NCBI RefSeq assembly: GCF_000485595.1 | Contig: NW_014578276.1 | Span: forward strand, 27,203 to 54,912 | Reading direction: 5' to 3' | Length of the DNA: 27,710 nucleotides | DNA from: Priapulus caudatus | Taxonomy: Eukaryota; Priapulida; Priapulimorpha; Priapulimorphida; Priapulidae | Part shown: one piece after another, positions 1 to 9,540 of the stretch | Layout of the letters: every line of letters starts with the position of its first letter | Position numbering within the stretch: position 1 is the stretch's first letter | Notes under the pieces: model-generated | What the model saw: only the letters and a program-made list of their open reading frames with translations | What the model was told of the DNA's origin: nothing | Database searches by the model: none | Translations under genes and position numbers: made by a program

Positions 1-708
1 GACTTTGCAGTAGCATGGGGACTCCATCATGCAATGAGCAGTCCACGTTTCCACAGTAGCAACGGACTGGTGGAGAAAGCTGTTCAATCTGCTAAGCAGC
101 TACTAAAGAAATCGTTCAGAGACGGCACGCATCCTTACCTGAACATTCTGAATTGGCGCAATAAGCCAAGAGACAACACATTGGGATCACCAGCGCAACG
201 GAATTTGTCGCGTCGAACAACCACAATTCCTACGGCTGAAGCTCTGTTAAAACCAGAGATATTGGACCCTGAGCGGATCCAACACCAACTGTCAGAGAAA
301 AGACAGCAGCAGAAGAAGAATATTGACAAGTCATCTAAACCACTCATACCTTTGCAGACAGGGGACACTGTTCGCATGCAAACAGCGAAAGGTTATGACA
401 AACTAGGTAACGTGGTCAAATTGGCGGACGAGCCAAGATCATACATTGTCAAATCTACAGAAGGGAGAGAATACAGAAGAAACCGGCGACATCTGCTTAA
501 GGTGCCAGCTGTTTCAGCAACACCAAATGCTGACATGCTTTCCACTTCAACAACCGTGAGTGCACCAACAGGTACAACCAACTCGACAGAAGCTAGGTGT
601 GTCAACCCGGAGACAATCGCAGAAGGCAGTCCCAAACCTGTGCCAGATCCCGGAGGCATTACCAGAACAACGAGATGTGGGAGGATGATCAATCTTCAAT
701 CTTCGTAA
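1..708 (+). CDS. pol: Integrase core end and C-terminal domain of Ty3/gypsy pol (partial, copy A)
   Basis: The frame is open from base 1 to the TAA at 706-708, so the true start lies upstream of the window. Integrase joins the retroelement cDNA to host DNA. The part seen begins inside the catalytic core. SSNGLVEKAVQSAK contains the glutamate of the DDE triad. A basic linker rich in Gln and Lys follows (RQQQKKNIDK). Then comes a GPY/F-like module, from GDTVRMQTAKGYDKLG to SYIVKSTEGREYRRNRRHL. After that is a Ser/Thr/Pro-rich tail. Unlike copy B, this copy has no frameshift here and keeps the 10 bases that copy B lost in the GPY/F-like module. No chromodomain is seen. Whether the whole element is intact cannot be judged from this fragment. 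Confidence 0.88.
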   Translation, partial: DFAVAWGLHHAMSSPRFHSSNGLVEKAVQSAKQLLKKSFRDGTHPYLNILNWRNKPRDNTLGSPAQRNLSRRTTTIPTAEALLKPEILDPERIQHQLSEKRQQQKKNIDKSSKPLIPLQTGDTVRMQTAKGYDKLGNVVKLADEPRSYIVKSTEGREYRRNRRHLLKVPAVSATPNADMLSTSTTVSAPTGTTNSTEARCVNPETIAEGSPKPVPDPGGITRTTRCGRMINLQSS

Positions 709-1023
709 GATACAAGCAGTAAAGATCGCATTGCTAGTGTAATAATGTAAACAATCGTGAGAAACGAATAATCGTGCTAAAGATAATTGACATTTCTGTA
801 ATGGTCATTTGCATGATCCAGAAAGTTGTGTTAACATTTGTGAGAGATTTTCTGTTAATCTGTGGTGTTAAGACACAGAAGCAACTTGTGTTAGATTTCA
901 CTAGAGAATGTGCCAGTTGAGTGAAAGCGATTTATTTCTTTATATAGCCGACATAGCTATCCTATAGTAGAGACTTATTTTGGTGGATTTTATATAATTT
1001 GTACAAGAGTACTATTGTTCTAT

Positions 1024-1034
1024 AAAGGGAAGAA
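1024..1034 (+). other. Polypurine tract of copy A
   Basis: An 11-base purine run (AAAGGGAAGAA) lies directly against the TG that opens the 3' LTR. This is where a plus-strand primer tract sits in LTR retroelements. Copy B has a matching purine run at 12182-12192. Confidence 0.75.
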
Positions 1035-1211
1035 TGTAGATTGGCCGGCGTGCTTTGTGTATACGTGGTTATGACCAGAGTTGTGTATGCATTCCGATAG
1101 GGGTCGCTCGCTCTCTCGGCTCGCTGGTTTGTAAAGTTAATAAAACGTGTTCCAGTCTTGTCATAACAAAGTACTGTTACAGACTATATATATGAAGTAA
1201 CAAAACTTACA
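1035..1211 (+). repeat. 3' LTR of copy A
   Basis: The 177-bp LTR starts TGTAGATTGGCC and ends AACTTACA (TG...CA). It contains AATAAA near 1140, a plausible polyadenylation signal. It aligns along its whole length with 3150-3328 and 12193-12375, with scattered substitutions and 1-4 base indels. For example, copy A has GGTTATGACC where the others have an extra GT. Confidence 0.9.
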
Positions 1212-2714
1212 GCGGGGCAGCGCTGTCCCTCTTTTATACGGGCGTGCGTGACATTGCGATGCCAGCAAGCTACGCTGACGCCCTCTCAACAGCCTACCGC
1301 ATTGAAGCACCCTTCACGCTGTTCGGCTCACTGGCGTTTGGTAAGCACTCGGTGAGCAAATCATCAGCCAACAGAATCAATCGCACGAGACAATCGTAAT
1401 GTAGGTTTCGCCGAGAAAATGCTCTATTCGGCTGCGATGTACATTTTCGTATATTTGTTTCCGTGGCAAAAACGCATTTTAGTTGTGATTTACTGCTGAC
1501 AGCTCATATGGGGATTTTCTGAAGTAAAATAATTGCCGTTTTTGTATACTGTATTACCACAATTCTACGGCTATAGAACTATATGTTATTTTTACTGATT
1601 TCTCCCGTATCTGTTCTTTGAATTTTTCATCGTACTTTCAATGCTCTTTTGATAGGTTTCTGCGTGATTATTATGTTTGGCGCAGGCACTCATTATTGGA
1701 AATCGCTCAAACATTTTTTACTTCTTCCTTTAGTTGTTAGTCCATGTTTCAGCTGTTATGTTTAGGAAGGAGGTAAACTGTCATTCGTATAAGTTCACTC
1801 GTTACTTCTATAGTATGATTTCCATAATTTTGCTCTTGCTGCCACATTGTCATATTTCCATCATCATAAAACCTTACATTGTTTCAGAGTTCGACTCTTA
1901 TCATATCGTTATAACCTCCTGATATCCATTAATTAAATCCCTAAGTATAATATTTGTGGCTGCATTTTTTGTATTACTTGGTTGGTCCTATTAATAATCT
2001 CCCTCTATTCCTTCTTTGTTTGTGAATGTTTTATAACAGTCTGTATGGTGTTTATGGGTTCATATTAAATTCTAATCTTTTCTGAGTAGCTAATCTGGAG
2101 CATGACTGAGCGGATTTTTGTGTACTGCTTTGTTATAATCTCCAATTCCTATGAATATCGTCCGTAATATAATCATTGTGATGCTTCTAAAACTAACAGA
2201 CATACGTGCTGACGCTGTGGGAGTACGGCTGCGCCTGTCCTCGAACTCTTGTGGCGCACGCTCTCCACTGCGACAGCGCTGTCATACTGAGACATCCCGC
2301 GGTCGCGTGCGCTATCCCGCGGAACTGCCGCGTCTCATCGCGCCGCAGCCGCTTAGAATCAACAGCAAAGCTGTGCCCACGCAATCTGTGTTATCATGTC
2401 TCTCTGGGTTGATAACTGTGCGCTCGCGGGATATGGTGTGAGCGTGATATGAATACATGGTTCCACTGTCATCTATCAGTACTTGTCCCTAGAGTATCCT
2501 TCCATGTATGAAGTAAGCCAGACCACATCTAGATTCGTACATGAGTAGCGTTCTAGTCTCNAGAAACACTTGAATAGATACACAGAAACACTTGGATAGA
2601 GGCCAAGACATAACAGGGGGGAGATGTAGTATGTATTGATTATGCGTGTGCCGAATAAAAGGCTAGCTTTCGTGTCAGCCATTTATAGAACGAACTTGAC
2701 TTTCTTGTTATGCT
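1212..2714. other. Intergenic or intronic DNA; one weak exon-like stretch at 1212-1340
   Basis: About 1.5 kb with no recognisable gene. From 1212 to 1340 the plus strand is open, with a readable hydrophobic stretch (LSLFYTGV, later FTLFGSLAFG), and it stops at a good splice-donor sequence, GTAAGC, at 1341-1346. I could not assign it to a family. The rest (1350-2200) is AT-rich. 2200-2440 is more GC-rich, with short overlapping open frames in three frames that look random. An N stands at 2561, inside a small duplication of AGAAACACTTG (2562 and about 2583). No tRNA or rRNA was recognised. Confidence 0.4.
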
Positions 2715-2716
2715 TA

Positions 2717-2895
2717 CCGTATATACTCGCGTAATAACCGCAAATTTTGCCTCAGATTTCAACCATGTATTTGCTCTGCAGTTTATAAGTGCGCCATACC
2801 GTGAGGGGAAATATACTTGGCGCAATACTTGGTTACCCGATTCAAATTGAGGTGCGGCTTATAGGCGCCCGCGGTTATTACGCGATTATATACGG
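2717..2895. mobile_element. Short inverted-repeat element (MITE-like), about 179 bp
   Basis: The left end reads CCGTATATACTCGCGTAATA and continues ACCGC. The right end, read on the other strand, is CCGTATATAATCGCGTAATA and continues ACCGC, giving terminal inverted repeats of about 25 bp with one mismatch. Both ends are flanked by TA (2715-2716 and 2896-2897), which fits the TA target duplication of Tc1/mariner-type elements, though a two-base duplication is weak evidence. There is no coding capacity, so it would be non-autonomous. Confidence 0.72.
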
Positions 2896-2897
2896 TA

Positions 2898-3144
2898 GTT
2901 ATCTATTGAGTAATGCAGTATACTACATCTAGTGCCAAATTTCACCACAAAAAATGCAGAAAGGCCTTTTCTAGGGACAAAATAGTGCACAATTTGTAGA
3001 GGCTTACTGGTGTATGCCCCTTATATGGCGCTACCTTGATGGTTATTTCGTTTTAAATGTAGAACAACGCTAGAGATTATTATATTATTGCTGAGAAACA
3101 ACGATTACTATTTATACTCATGACTATAACTCTATTACAACTGC
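2898..3144. other. AT-rich spacer before copy B
   Basis: This is an AT-rich stretch between the small inverted-repeat element and the target site of copy B. I see no open frame or repeat of note in it. Confidence 0.5.
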
Positions 3145-3149
3145 CTGTC
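3145..3149. repeat. Left target-site duplication of copy B (CTGTC)
   Basis: CTGTC immediately precedes the 5' LTR. The same five bases immediately follow the 3' LTR at 12376-12380. Five-base duplications are usual for Ty3/gypsy integrases, so the two LTRs belong to one insertion event. Confidence 0.88.
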
Positions 3150-3328
3150 TGTAGATTGGCCGGCATGCTTTGTGTATACGTGGATATGTGACCAGAGTTG
3201 TGTATGCATCCCGATAGGGGTCGCTCGCTCTCTCGGCTCCCAGGTATGTGAAGTTAATAAACCGTGATCCAGTCTCTGTCATAACAAAGTACTGTTATAG
3301 ACTATATATTGAAGTAACAAAACGTACA
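3150..3328 (+). repeat. 5' LTR of copy B
   Basis: The 179-bp LTR starts TGTAGATTGGCC and ends AACGTACA. Transcription of the element would start within it, and AATAAA near its middle is a candidate polyadenylation signal. The 3' LTR (12193-12375) has lost that hexamer: TTAATAAACCG here corresponds to TTGTGTGATAAACTG there. Confidence 0.9.
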
Positions 3329-3345
3329 TGGTGTCAGCTGTCGGA
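3329..3345 (+). promoter_or_regulatory. Minus-strand primer binding site
   Basis: TGGTGTCAG directly abuts the end of the 5' LTR. A primer site starting TGG pairs with the CCA end of a tRNA. TGGTGTCAG complements CTGACACCA, which fits the 3' end of a leucine tRNA. The match beyond nine bases was not checked. Confidence 0.65.
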
Positions 3346-3394
3346 TCGGAAGGAAGGACGAACACGGAGAGTGACATTTGATCATAAAGCGTGA

Positions 3395-4302
3395 GATGCT
3401 AACGTCATAAATTGACGATTGATCATAGTGAGCTCACGTGTAATCGGAAAAAATCCAACATTGCGGAAGGAGGACTACGAAAGCCAGAACCCCTGTCAGA
3501 GTTTTGGAACAAATGCCGCGGAAAGTTGGCGAGTATTTGAACGCGAGTATGACATTTATGTCGCATGTGCGTTTAGTGGAAAATACGATAAAGTGAAAGC
3601 ATATATGCCATTGAACCTTGCGGAACTGGAGGCAATCGAAAGAGAACGTTCGTTTGTCTATGAACAGGAACGTACAGACCCGGTGAATCCAGAAGCGGTA
3701 ATACCGGCGGAATCAAAGGAAAATCCCAAGTGCCTGAAACGTAAATTCAGACAAATTTGTAATCCGAAGAGTAATGTGATATTGGAGGTTTAAATTTAAC
3801 TCCCGAGTACAACAACAAGGTGAAACTATACAAACTTTTGCAGCAGATTTGCGCAATAAAACAAGCACCTGTGAGTATGTGCAACTGTGTGAATAGTTGA
3901 TTAGAGACAGAATTGTAATAGGAATCACATGTGACTGTGTTTGGAAAATACTGTTGAGAGAAAGTGAACTCACACTGGATAAGGCCATACATACGTGTCA
4001 GATACATGAACTATCTGAACAAGATGCTAAGTTTATGCAAAATAAACTTAATGTTGATGTTGTCAGAGAACAGCGTACAGCAGTGGAAAAGAAGACCACA
4101 AGCTAACGCATGGCCCAAGCAACCACAAACACACAAAGGATACAAGCCATGTGGTTGTTGTGGTCGTAAGCATGACAAAGCTCGTGAGGCATGTCCAGCC
4201 TACAAGACACAGTTTGTTAAGTGCAAAAAGTGGAACCATTTTGCTCAGATGTGCAGAACACCACAGGAAGAACAGTCACACTCACAGCAAGTCAGTACAT
4301 GA
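3395..4302 (+). pseudogene. gag: gag of copy B (decayed), nucleocapsid with CCHC motifs
   Basis: Gag would form the virus-like particle and bind the element RNA. The first ATG (3395) is followed by a stop after three codons. The readable frame that starts near 3419 has no early ATG, so the original start appears lost. Readable blocks are about 3419-3793 (an N-terminal segment with WRVFEREYDIYVACAF), 3790-3896 in another frame, 3897-4106 (RDRIVIGI, LLRESELTLDKAIHTCQ), and 4080-4302 in a further frame. The last block has a zinc knuckle, CGCCGRKHDKAREAC, and a second one, VKCKKWNHFAQMC. In the second knuckle the first cysteine position is Phe (QFVKC), so it should not bind zinc properly. At least three frame changes separate the blocks. 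Confidence 0.82.
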
Positions 4303-5430
4303 GTTAGGTATTGTAACAGTAGATTCTGTGGAAGAGGGGTTGTCGATGTTTACGATAGTCAGTAACTTTGAGCAACTTTGAACTCCAAAGACGACATTCA
4401 CACCGAGTTGGAACTTAACGGAACCAAGACAACTTTGAAAGTCGACACAGGAGCTAAGTGTAACATCATGAGCTACAATACACTACAACAGTTACATGTA
4501 CAACAGCTGCTAAATACAGCTAAGAAAGTGAAGCTGATAGAATTTGGAGGTCACAATGTCACATCGATGGGAGTTGTAAACCTGTCGTGTTTATACGACA
4601 AACAGAGTCATTCGCTTGAGTTTCATGTGGTAGACCACAATGCAAGGACACTGCTTGGACTCAAGGACAGCCTTCGTCTGGGATTAATCACATTGAGTGC
4701 AGACGTATATGAAGTCGTGTCAGAGCAACAGACATTAGTTACAAGTGATGAACATACATTACCAGCAGGCATATTGGATGAGTACCTGTTTGATAACACT
4801 CTAGGGAAACTGCCAACACGGTACAAAATAACGGTTAATCCAGAAGTCACACCGATAATCCGGGCGGTAAGAAAAGTGCCAATTGCTGTAAAAGATAAGC
4901 TGAAAGAGGAGCTTGACAACATGGTTGCTAAGGGTATTATAGCACCAGTTACGGGACCTACAGATTGGGTATCTGCTTTAGTGGTGACTACAAAAAAGAA
5001 CTCTGATGAACTGTGCATTTGCTTAGATCCCGGTGATCTTAATAAAGCAATCAAGAGACCTCGATATCCTTTGCGTACTATTGAGGAGGCAGTGTCAAAC
5101 ATGCCCAATGCAAAATACTTCACAGTGGTGGATGCCAAACAAGCGTTCTACCATATTCCATTGGAGGAGAAGTCGTCCTATCTGACATGCTTTGGAACAC
5201 CGTATGGTCGTTACAGATACTGTCGCATGCCGATGGGAATCAGTTCAGCATCAGAAGTCTACCAGTGTGCATTGAAAAATTTGCTAGCTGGATACCCATT
5301 TTTGGTGATAGTGAATGACATTCTGGTGTATGGAGCCACGGAATTGGAGCACGATGACAACCTCAAGAAAGTATTAGAGCGTCCTCCGAGAAATCAACTT
5401 AAAGTTGAGTGTGCGCAGATGTCAGTATAA
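4303..5430 (+). pseudogene. pol: pol part 1 of copy B: aspartic protease and reverse transcriptase fingers/palm
   Basis: The main open frame runs from 4378 to 5430 (350 codons). About 25 codons of the same protein precede it in another frame (4303-4380), so there is a frameshift at about 4380. Counting from 4378, the protease motif VDTGAKCNIMS lies at residues 22-32, with the catalytic Asp in DTGA. The RT fingers begin around residue 145, and LCICLDPGDLNKAIKRP follows near 212-228. The first catalytic Asp is in FTVVDAKQAFYHI (about residue 252), and PMGISSASEVYQ lies at 285-296. The YxDD box is altered to IVND (residues 311-314). The tyrosine and the first of the two aspartates are gone, so the polymerase should be inactive. 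The frame ends early at 5430 by a frameshift. Confidence 0.9.
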
Positions 5431-6140
5431 CTGCAAGAGTAAGTAACAATAACATTGGACATGTACTGTCCATAAATGGACTGAAACCAGAACCGAGAAA
5501 AGGTCCCGAGCAACAGTGAGAATGCCGACACACAAGATGCGACTGACTCTGCTTCGTTTTTGAAATGGTGAAATATCTCGCCAAGTTTTGTGCCTAAACC
5601 TCAGTGAAAAGGCCGGCGCCGCTAATTGAACTGCTGAGAAAAGACAATGAATGAAAATGGATGTATCCCAGCAGCAGGCATTCAACGAGATAAAGCAGAA
5701 GTATTGCACAAGTGACAAATTTGCGTATTTGACGTCAAGAGAGCGTAACACCAGCAATGTGACCATCACAGAGTGGTCTTTGGATCAAGCATGCCTACAA
5801 GATGAAAAAACCAGTCACGTAACGCACGCGTGACCTAAAACAAGCTGAAAACAAGATACGCGAATAGAGCTACTCGCGGTGGATACTTGGAGTGCAACAA
5901 GATTTCGTGCATTCGTGTTTTGGGCAAGGTGACGAATTGAGACAAGCAGACCATGCAGCCATTAGTATCAATAGTGAAAGAAAACACTATCTGCACGCTC
6001 CAGCAAGATTGCAATGCTTGGCTGTTGAGGCTGCAACATAACATTTTAACCTGGTGACAAGAAAGGTAGTGATCTCTACCTTAGTAAGATACATTCTCGA
6101 GGGCATACTTGCCAAATCAAGGGACAGTGACGACAGATCC
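5431..6140 (+). pseudogene. pol: pol part 2 of copy B: RT thumb and RNase H remnants in shifting frames
   Basis: There is no long open frame, but pol homology continues across frames. 5455-5510 carries the block after the RT palm (SINGLKPEP). 5560-5600 has EMVKYLAKF, and 5615-5645 has APLIELLRKDN, the RT-RNase H connection. 5651-5833 gives QQQAFNEIKQKY and the start of RNase H. 5895-5920 gives ATRFRAFVF, and about 6040-6140 is the end of RNase H and the tether (GDKKGSDLYLSK). Stops and single-base shifts separate these blocks. Homology stops at about 6140, where the nested insert begins, and pol resumes at about 10551. The alignment is from family knowledge and has not been run as a search. 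Confidence 0.75.
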
Positions 6141-6252
6141 AGAGAGACCGGATACAAGATGGCCTTGCCGAAAAGTGGCGATTGTTCCCCCGACCAGCCG
6201 AAAACGTTAAGCCGGCCACATTCCGCGCGAGACTGGCGCTCAGGCGACGCGG
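6141..6252. repeat. Dispersed block 'AGAGAGACCGG...ACAAGATGGC', copy 1
   Basis: About 110 bp here align with 16847-16955. Both start AGAGAGACCGGATACAAGAT and continue through GTTCCCC...GACC...GCCGAAA...GTTAAGCC, with many small indels and substitutions. Both copies are preceded by CC but by otherwise unrelated sequence (retroelement pol here, a hairpin repeat there). That suggests this is a true end of a mobile element. The ACAAGATGGC at 6154-6163 resembles a YY1-type site, as found at the 5' end of some retroelements and in some host promoters. Confidence 0.7.
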
Positions 6253-6276
6253 GATGTTAAAGCTATATAGCTCCAC

Positions 6277-6326
6277 GCTATACATTCGCGCGCCGAAGGA
6301 AAGGCGGGCGCGCGAATGCGTATAGC
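6277..6326. repeat. GC-rich hairpin
   Basis: GCTATACATTCGCGCGCC (6277-6294) is answered by GGCGCGCGAATGCGTATAGC (about 6307-6326), an imperfect inverted repeat of about 18 bp around a short spacer. It could be a hairpin of the repeat that starts at 6141. No function is assigned. Confidence 0.6.
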
Positions 6327-6329
6327 GGG

Positions 6330-8440
6330 CAGCCATAACAGTCGCGCAGTTTTCGGACACGTAACATCAGCTCATCGGTACATCGGCTTTGGAGGGGGGC
6401 GTTTCCGAATTATGGATTAGACACGCGTTTGACATCCTCGCCGTCGTACGTCACCTGCCGTATTTTTCGTAGCCTTTAATCTTGGCGTGTACTCAAGATC
6501 TTCTGTCTTCTCGCACTTCCCACAGTCTGTCTCTCTCTCGTCTCGTCAGCTCTCGCTCGCTCTGCGCAAACGGGTTAATAAGGTATCGTACTATACATCA
6601 TCAATGTGCCGCAGCCAGCCACACAGCACTGCAACTGTACTTGCAAGCGTTTCAAATAAAATGTAACTCCAAATAAAACAAGATCATTTTACTACGAAAG
6701 TCCAACGGCGGCTGCAAAAACTACCTCCCCAGAGCCCAGCTCACACGTGAGCGCGGGGAAGAGGGAGGCTGGAAAATGTGCCGCTCCGCGTCTTCCTAAA
6801 ACCATGTGCCATATATATATTTTGTGTTCCAGTGTGCGGCGTGCAGTGCGCAGTGCAGTGCAAGTTCTCAAGTCACTAAAACCAACCATCAAGTCACTGA
6901 GGCCCGTGCGGGTCCTAAATTGGCTACGATAATTACACTGGACGTGACGATTCAGTCTTAGACGATCGTTACCGCCAGTCCGTTAACTCGTACAAGCCTT
7001 TCCACAGCGCACGTTATATAGTAGTGAAGCTGTCTGAAACTCTCCACCGCGCAGCAGTCGAAGCCCGAATCGCCGGTCCCCTTTGTGTGGGAAAATTCGT
7101 GGAAAATCCAGAGAGCCTCGTCCGCGCCCATCCTATGAGAACCCATATGTAACGATAATAAGTTCAAGGGCGTAAAAATTCAATAAATTGAAAAATTCGC
7201 TTTTCACAGAAAAGACCTAACGCCCACCATAAATACAACAATTACGACACTTCCGAATTTATTTCGCCCCCTAAGTGCAGAGTCGAAAGGCTTCTGCAAT
7301 CGCCACACTCCAATATTGACAATTATTGCGGCTTCTGTAGTAGACCCAGAGGCTTCGAGTAGTTTAGTTCTACATAGAGGGCAGATGACAAGCGCGGCAA
7401 GGCGGCGTCTGTGTTGCGCTCGCGCGCTATATCCCGGGCCTGCAGATCGTCTAGAGAATCACACCAGGAACATGAAATGACTGTCAGCAGGGTCGAAACA
7501 CTAACGCTAGTCACGTTAGTTCCGAGACAGTAAAAAAAAATCAAGGACTAAGTAGAATTCCCATAGCAGGTTAGTCCCGGCGGACTAGTTAATATTTTCC
7601 CCGTCGCTCACCGTCCAATTTCCCAATCGATTTTACCCAGGCGCGCTGTTCACAGATCCAAAGCTATCACTACTCGTCCAAAATTAACGTTTTTCCTTTT
7701 AACGCGCTAGTCCAAGTAGAGTAGAACGCTAGCCGCTCAGGGGGGGGGGGCTTGCACCGCATGCTAGAACCTACGCAAGGTGCAATACATGTAAACAAAT
7801 GGGGTCTCGGAACCGCACCCAGTCTACCATAATATGATCGCTGACAGTAGCTGTTGACATAGAACAAAACGGTTGATTGTAGACAATGAAACGCAACTAA
7901 TGTTATAGGCTCTATAGGGAGTGTATCTACATCGCAACCAACATCCCAATGCGTGTTACTTGAAGAATCCTATACAACAATAAGTAGTGAGAGCTTAATA
8001 GTAAGTATTACATCCTTTCAATTATAATTTGACTAACATCAAGGTTGTTAAATGGAAAGTATTTGGACCGGGCTACCCTCCACCTCCCAAATGTAAATCG
8101 CAGGAAGAGAAATTAGATGGCCAGGGTGTCTATGATAAGACGAAAAGGATGCGTGCGTTCCCAGCCAGCCGTGGAAATCGTCATACCCGTCGGTCTAGAG
8201 TATGACCGCAGCCAAGGTAGCACTATATACCTGCTGGGTCAGGCTGTATGTCTGGTAGGTGTTTTCACCGGCACTACAAACATCCGTTTGGAAACTTTAA
8301 ACGCGCAATGATCTTCCGAGGGGCAACAGAAAAGGAATCCTAGCCAAAAAGAAATGCAAGGACCATAGCTGTTCCGCGAAACAGTGGGGGCCCAATGACC
8401 CTAGAACTGAGATTGAAATGGTGTGTGCGCCGATCAAAAG
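6330..8440. other. Anonymous part of the nested insert
   Basis: About 2.1 kb of mixed base composition. The open frames are all shorter than 75 codons, overlap on both strands and contain no domain I recognise. A run of 11 G lies at 7740-7750. No RNA gene was recognised. Confidence 0.5.
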
Positions 8441-8449
8441 AGGTGATCA

Positions 8450-9540
8450 GAAAGTGCACACGCACGTGGTCGGTACATGGCAGCACGGCACGCAACACGT
8501 TACGGTGCATCACGCGCGCACACGCACGGACGTGCACACACGCACCCACGCACGTGTACGTGCAGCGACCCACCCACGCACGCACGCGCACGTTTGTGTG
8601 CACACGCCACCCACGGCGCGCGCCAGCGTGGTACGTGTCACCACGCAATGCGCGCACACACGTGGACGTGTATCCATGCACATGCAGCACGTGTAACGTG
8701 CACTGGGCAACGCACAGCCACATCGACGTGCATACGCCACCACGTGTAGTGCACGACAACTTCGCACGCACATGCACACACACACACACACATCGTGTAG
8801 CGTGCGCTATGCAACGCACGCCACGTGTTCGTGCCAGCACACGGACGCAACGTTACGTTGCCACGGCACGGCAACATCAGACGTGTACTTGCCTATTGCG
8901 CGGCCACGCAACTGTACGTGCACGAAAGCACGCACGCAACCACGTCTACGTGCACCACGCACGCACGCACCCACGTGTACCGTGCCACACGGCACGCACG
9001 CACAACCAGTGTACGTGCCCCACGCACGCACCGTGATAACGTGACACGCATTGCGCGGCACACCACGTGTACGTGCCCACGTAGTGTTAACAATGCACAT
9101 GCAGGCACCGTGTACGTGCACAGACGACCACGCCATGTACGCATACGCACGCACACGTGTACGTGCAACACGCACACACACACAACCATACATCAGTGTA
9201 CGTGCTAATGCACGCACGCACGTGTACGAGCCTATGCACGACGCACGTGTACGTCGCACACGCACGGGCCACACACGTGTACTTGCCTGCGCGCACGGCG
9301 ACGTGTAACGTTGCACACGCAACGCGACGCAAACTGCCAGTGTACGTTGCACGCGCGCACGTGAACGTGCCCACGCACGCACGGCACGCAAACGCAACGT
9401 TAACGGCACTCAGAGCCGTCACGCGGCCCTGATGGGCGGCACAGTGTAGCGTGCCCACGCACGCAGTGTACGTGCACACCCACGCAACGCAACCCACGCA
9501 CGCCACGGTGTACGTGCACAACGCGCACGCAAAGCAATAC
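8450..9540. repeat. Degenerate ACGTGTACGTGC / CACGCACG minisatellite
   Basis: About 1.1 kb is made of a core close to CACGTGTACGTGC followed by variable CACGCACGCAC tracts. The core returns about every 25-45 bp: for example near 8551, 8911, 8973, 9008, 9064, 9107, 9154, 9194, 9220, 9245, 9273, 9338, 9465 and 9507. A pure CA run lies near 8771-8792. The core is strictly alternating purine and pyrimidine. The many open frames of 80-210 codons on both strands here are products of the simple composition, not genes. Confidence 0.9.

Larger units (their letters stand above)
1..1211 (+). mobile_element. Ty3/gypsy LTR retrotransposon copy A, 3' end only
   Basis: This is the 3' part of an LTR retrotransposon cut by the left edge of the window. 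It holds the end of pol (1-708), a non-coding stretch (709-1023), a purine tract (1024-1034) and a 3' LTR (1035-1211). The same order, nearly identical by eye, recurs at about 11170-12375 in copy B, which proves the family. The five bases after the LTR are GCGGG. Those are the expected target duplication, but the 5' end lies outside the window, so this cannot be tested here. Confidence 0.9.

Noticed and set aside
135-692. Minus-strand open frames opposite the integrase
   Set aside because: They are shadows of the plus-strand pol frame, and the same shadows appear opposite copy B.
1880-1900. AGAGTTCGACTCTT resembling a tRNA T-arm
   Set aside because: No acceptor, D or anticodon stem could be found at the right distances.
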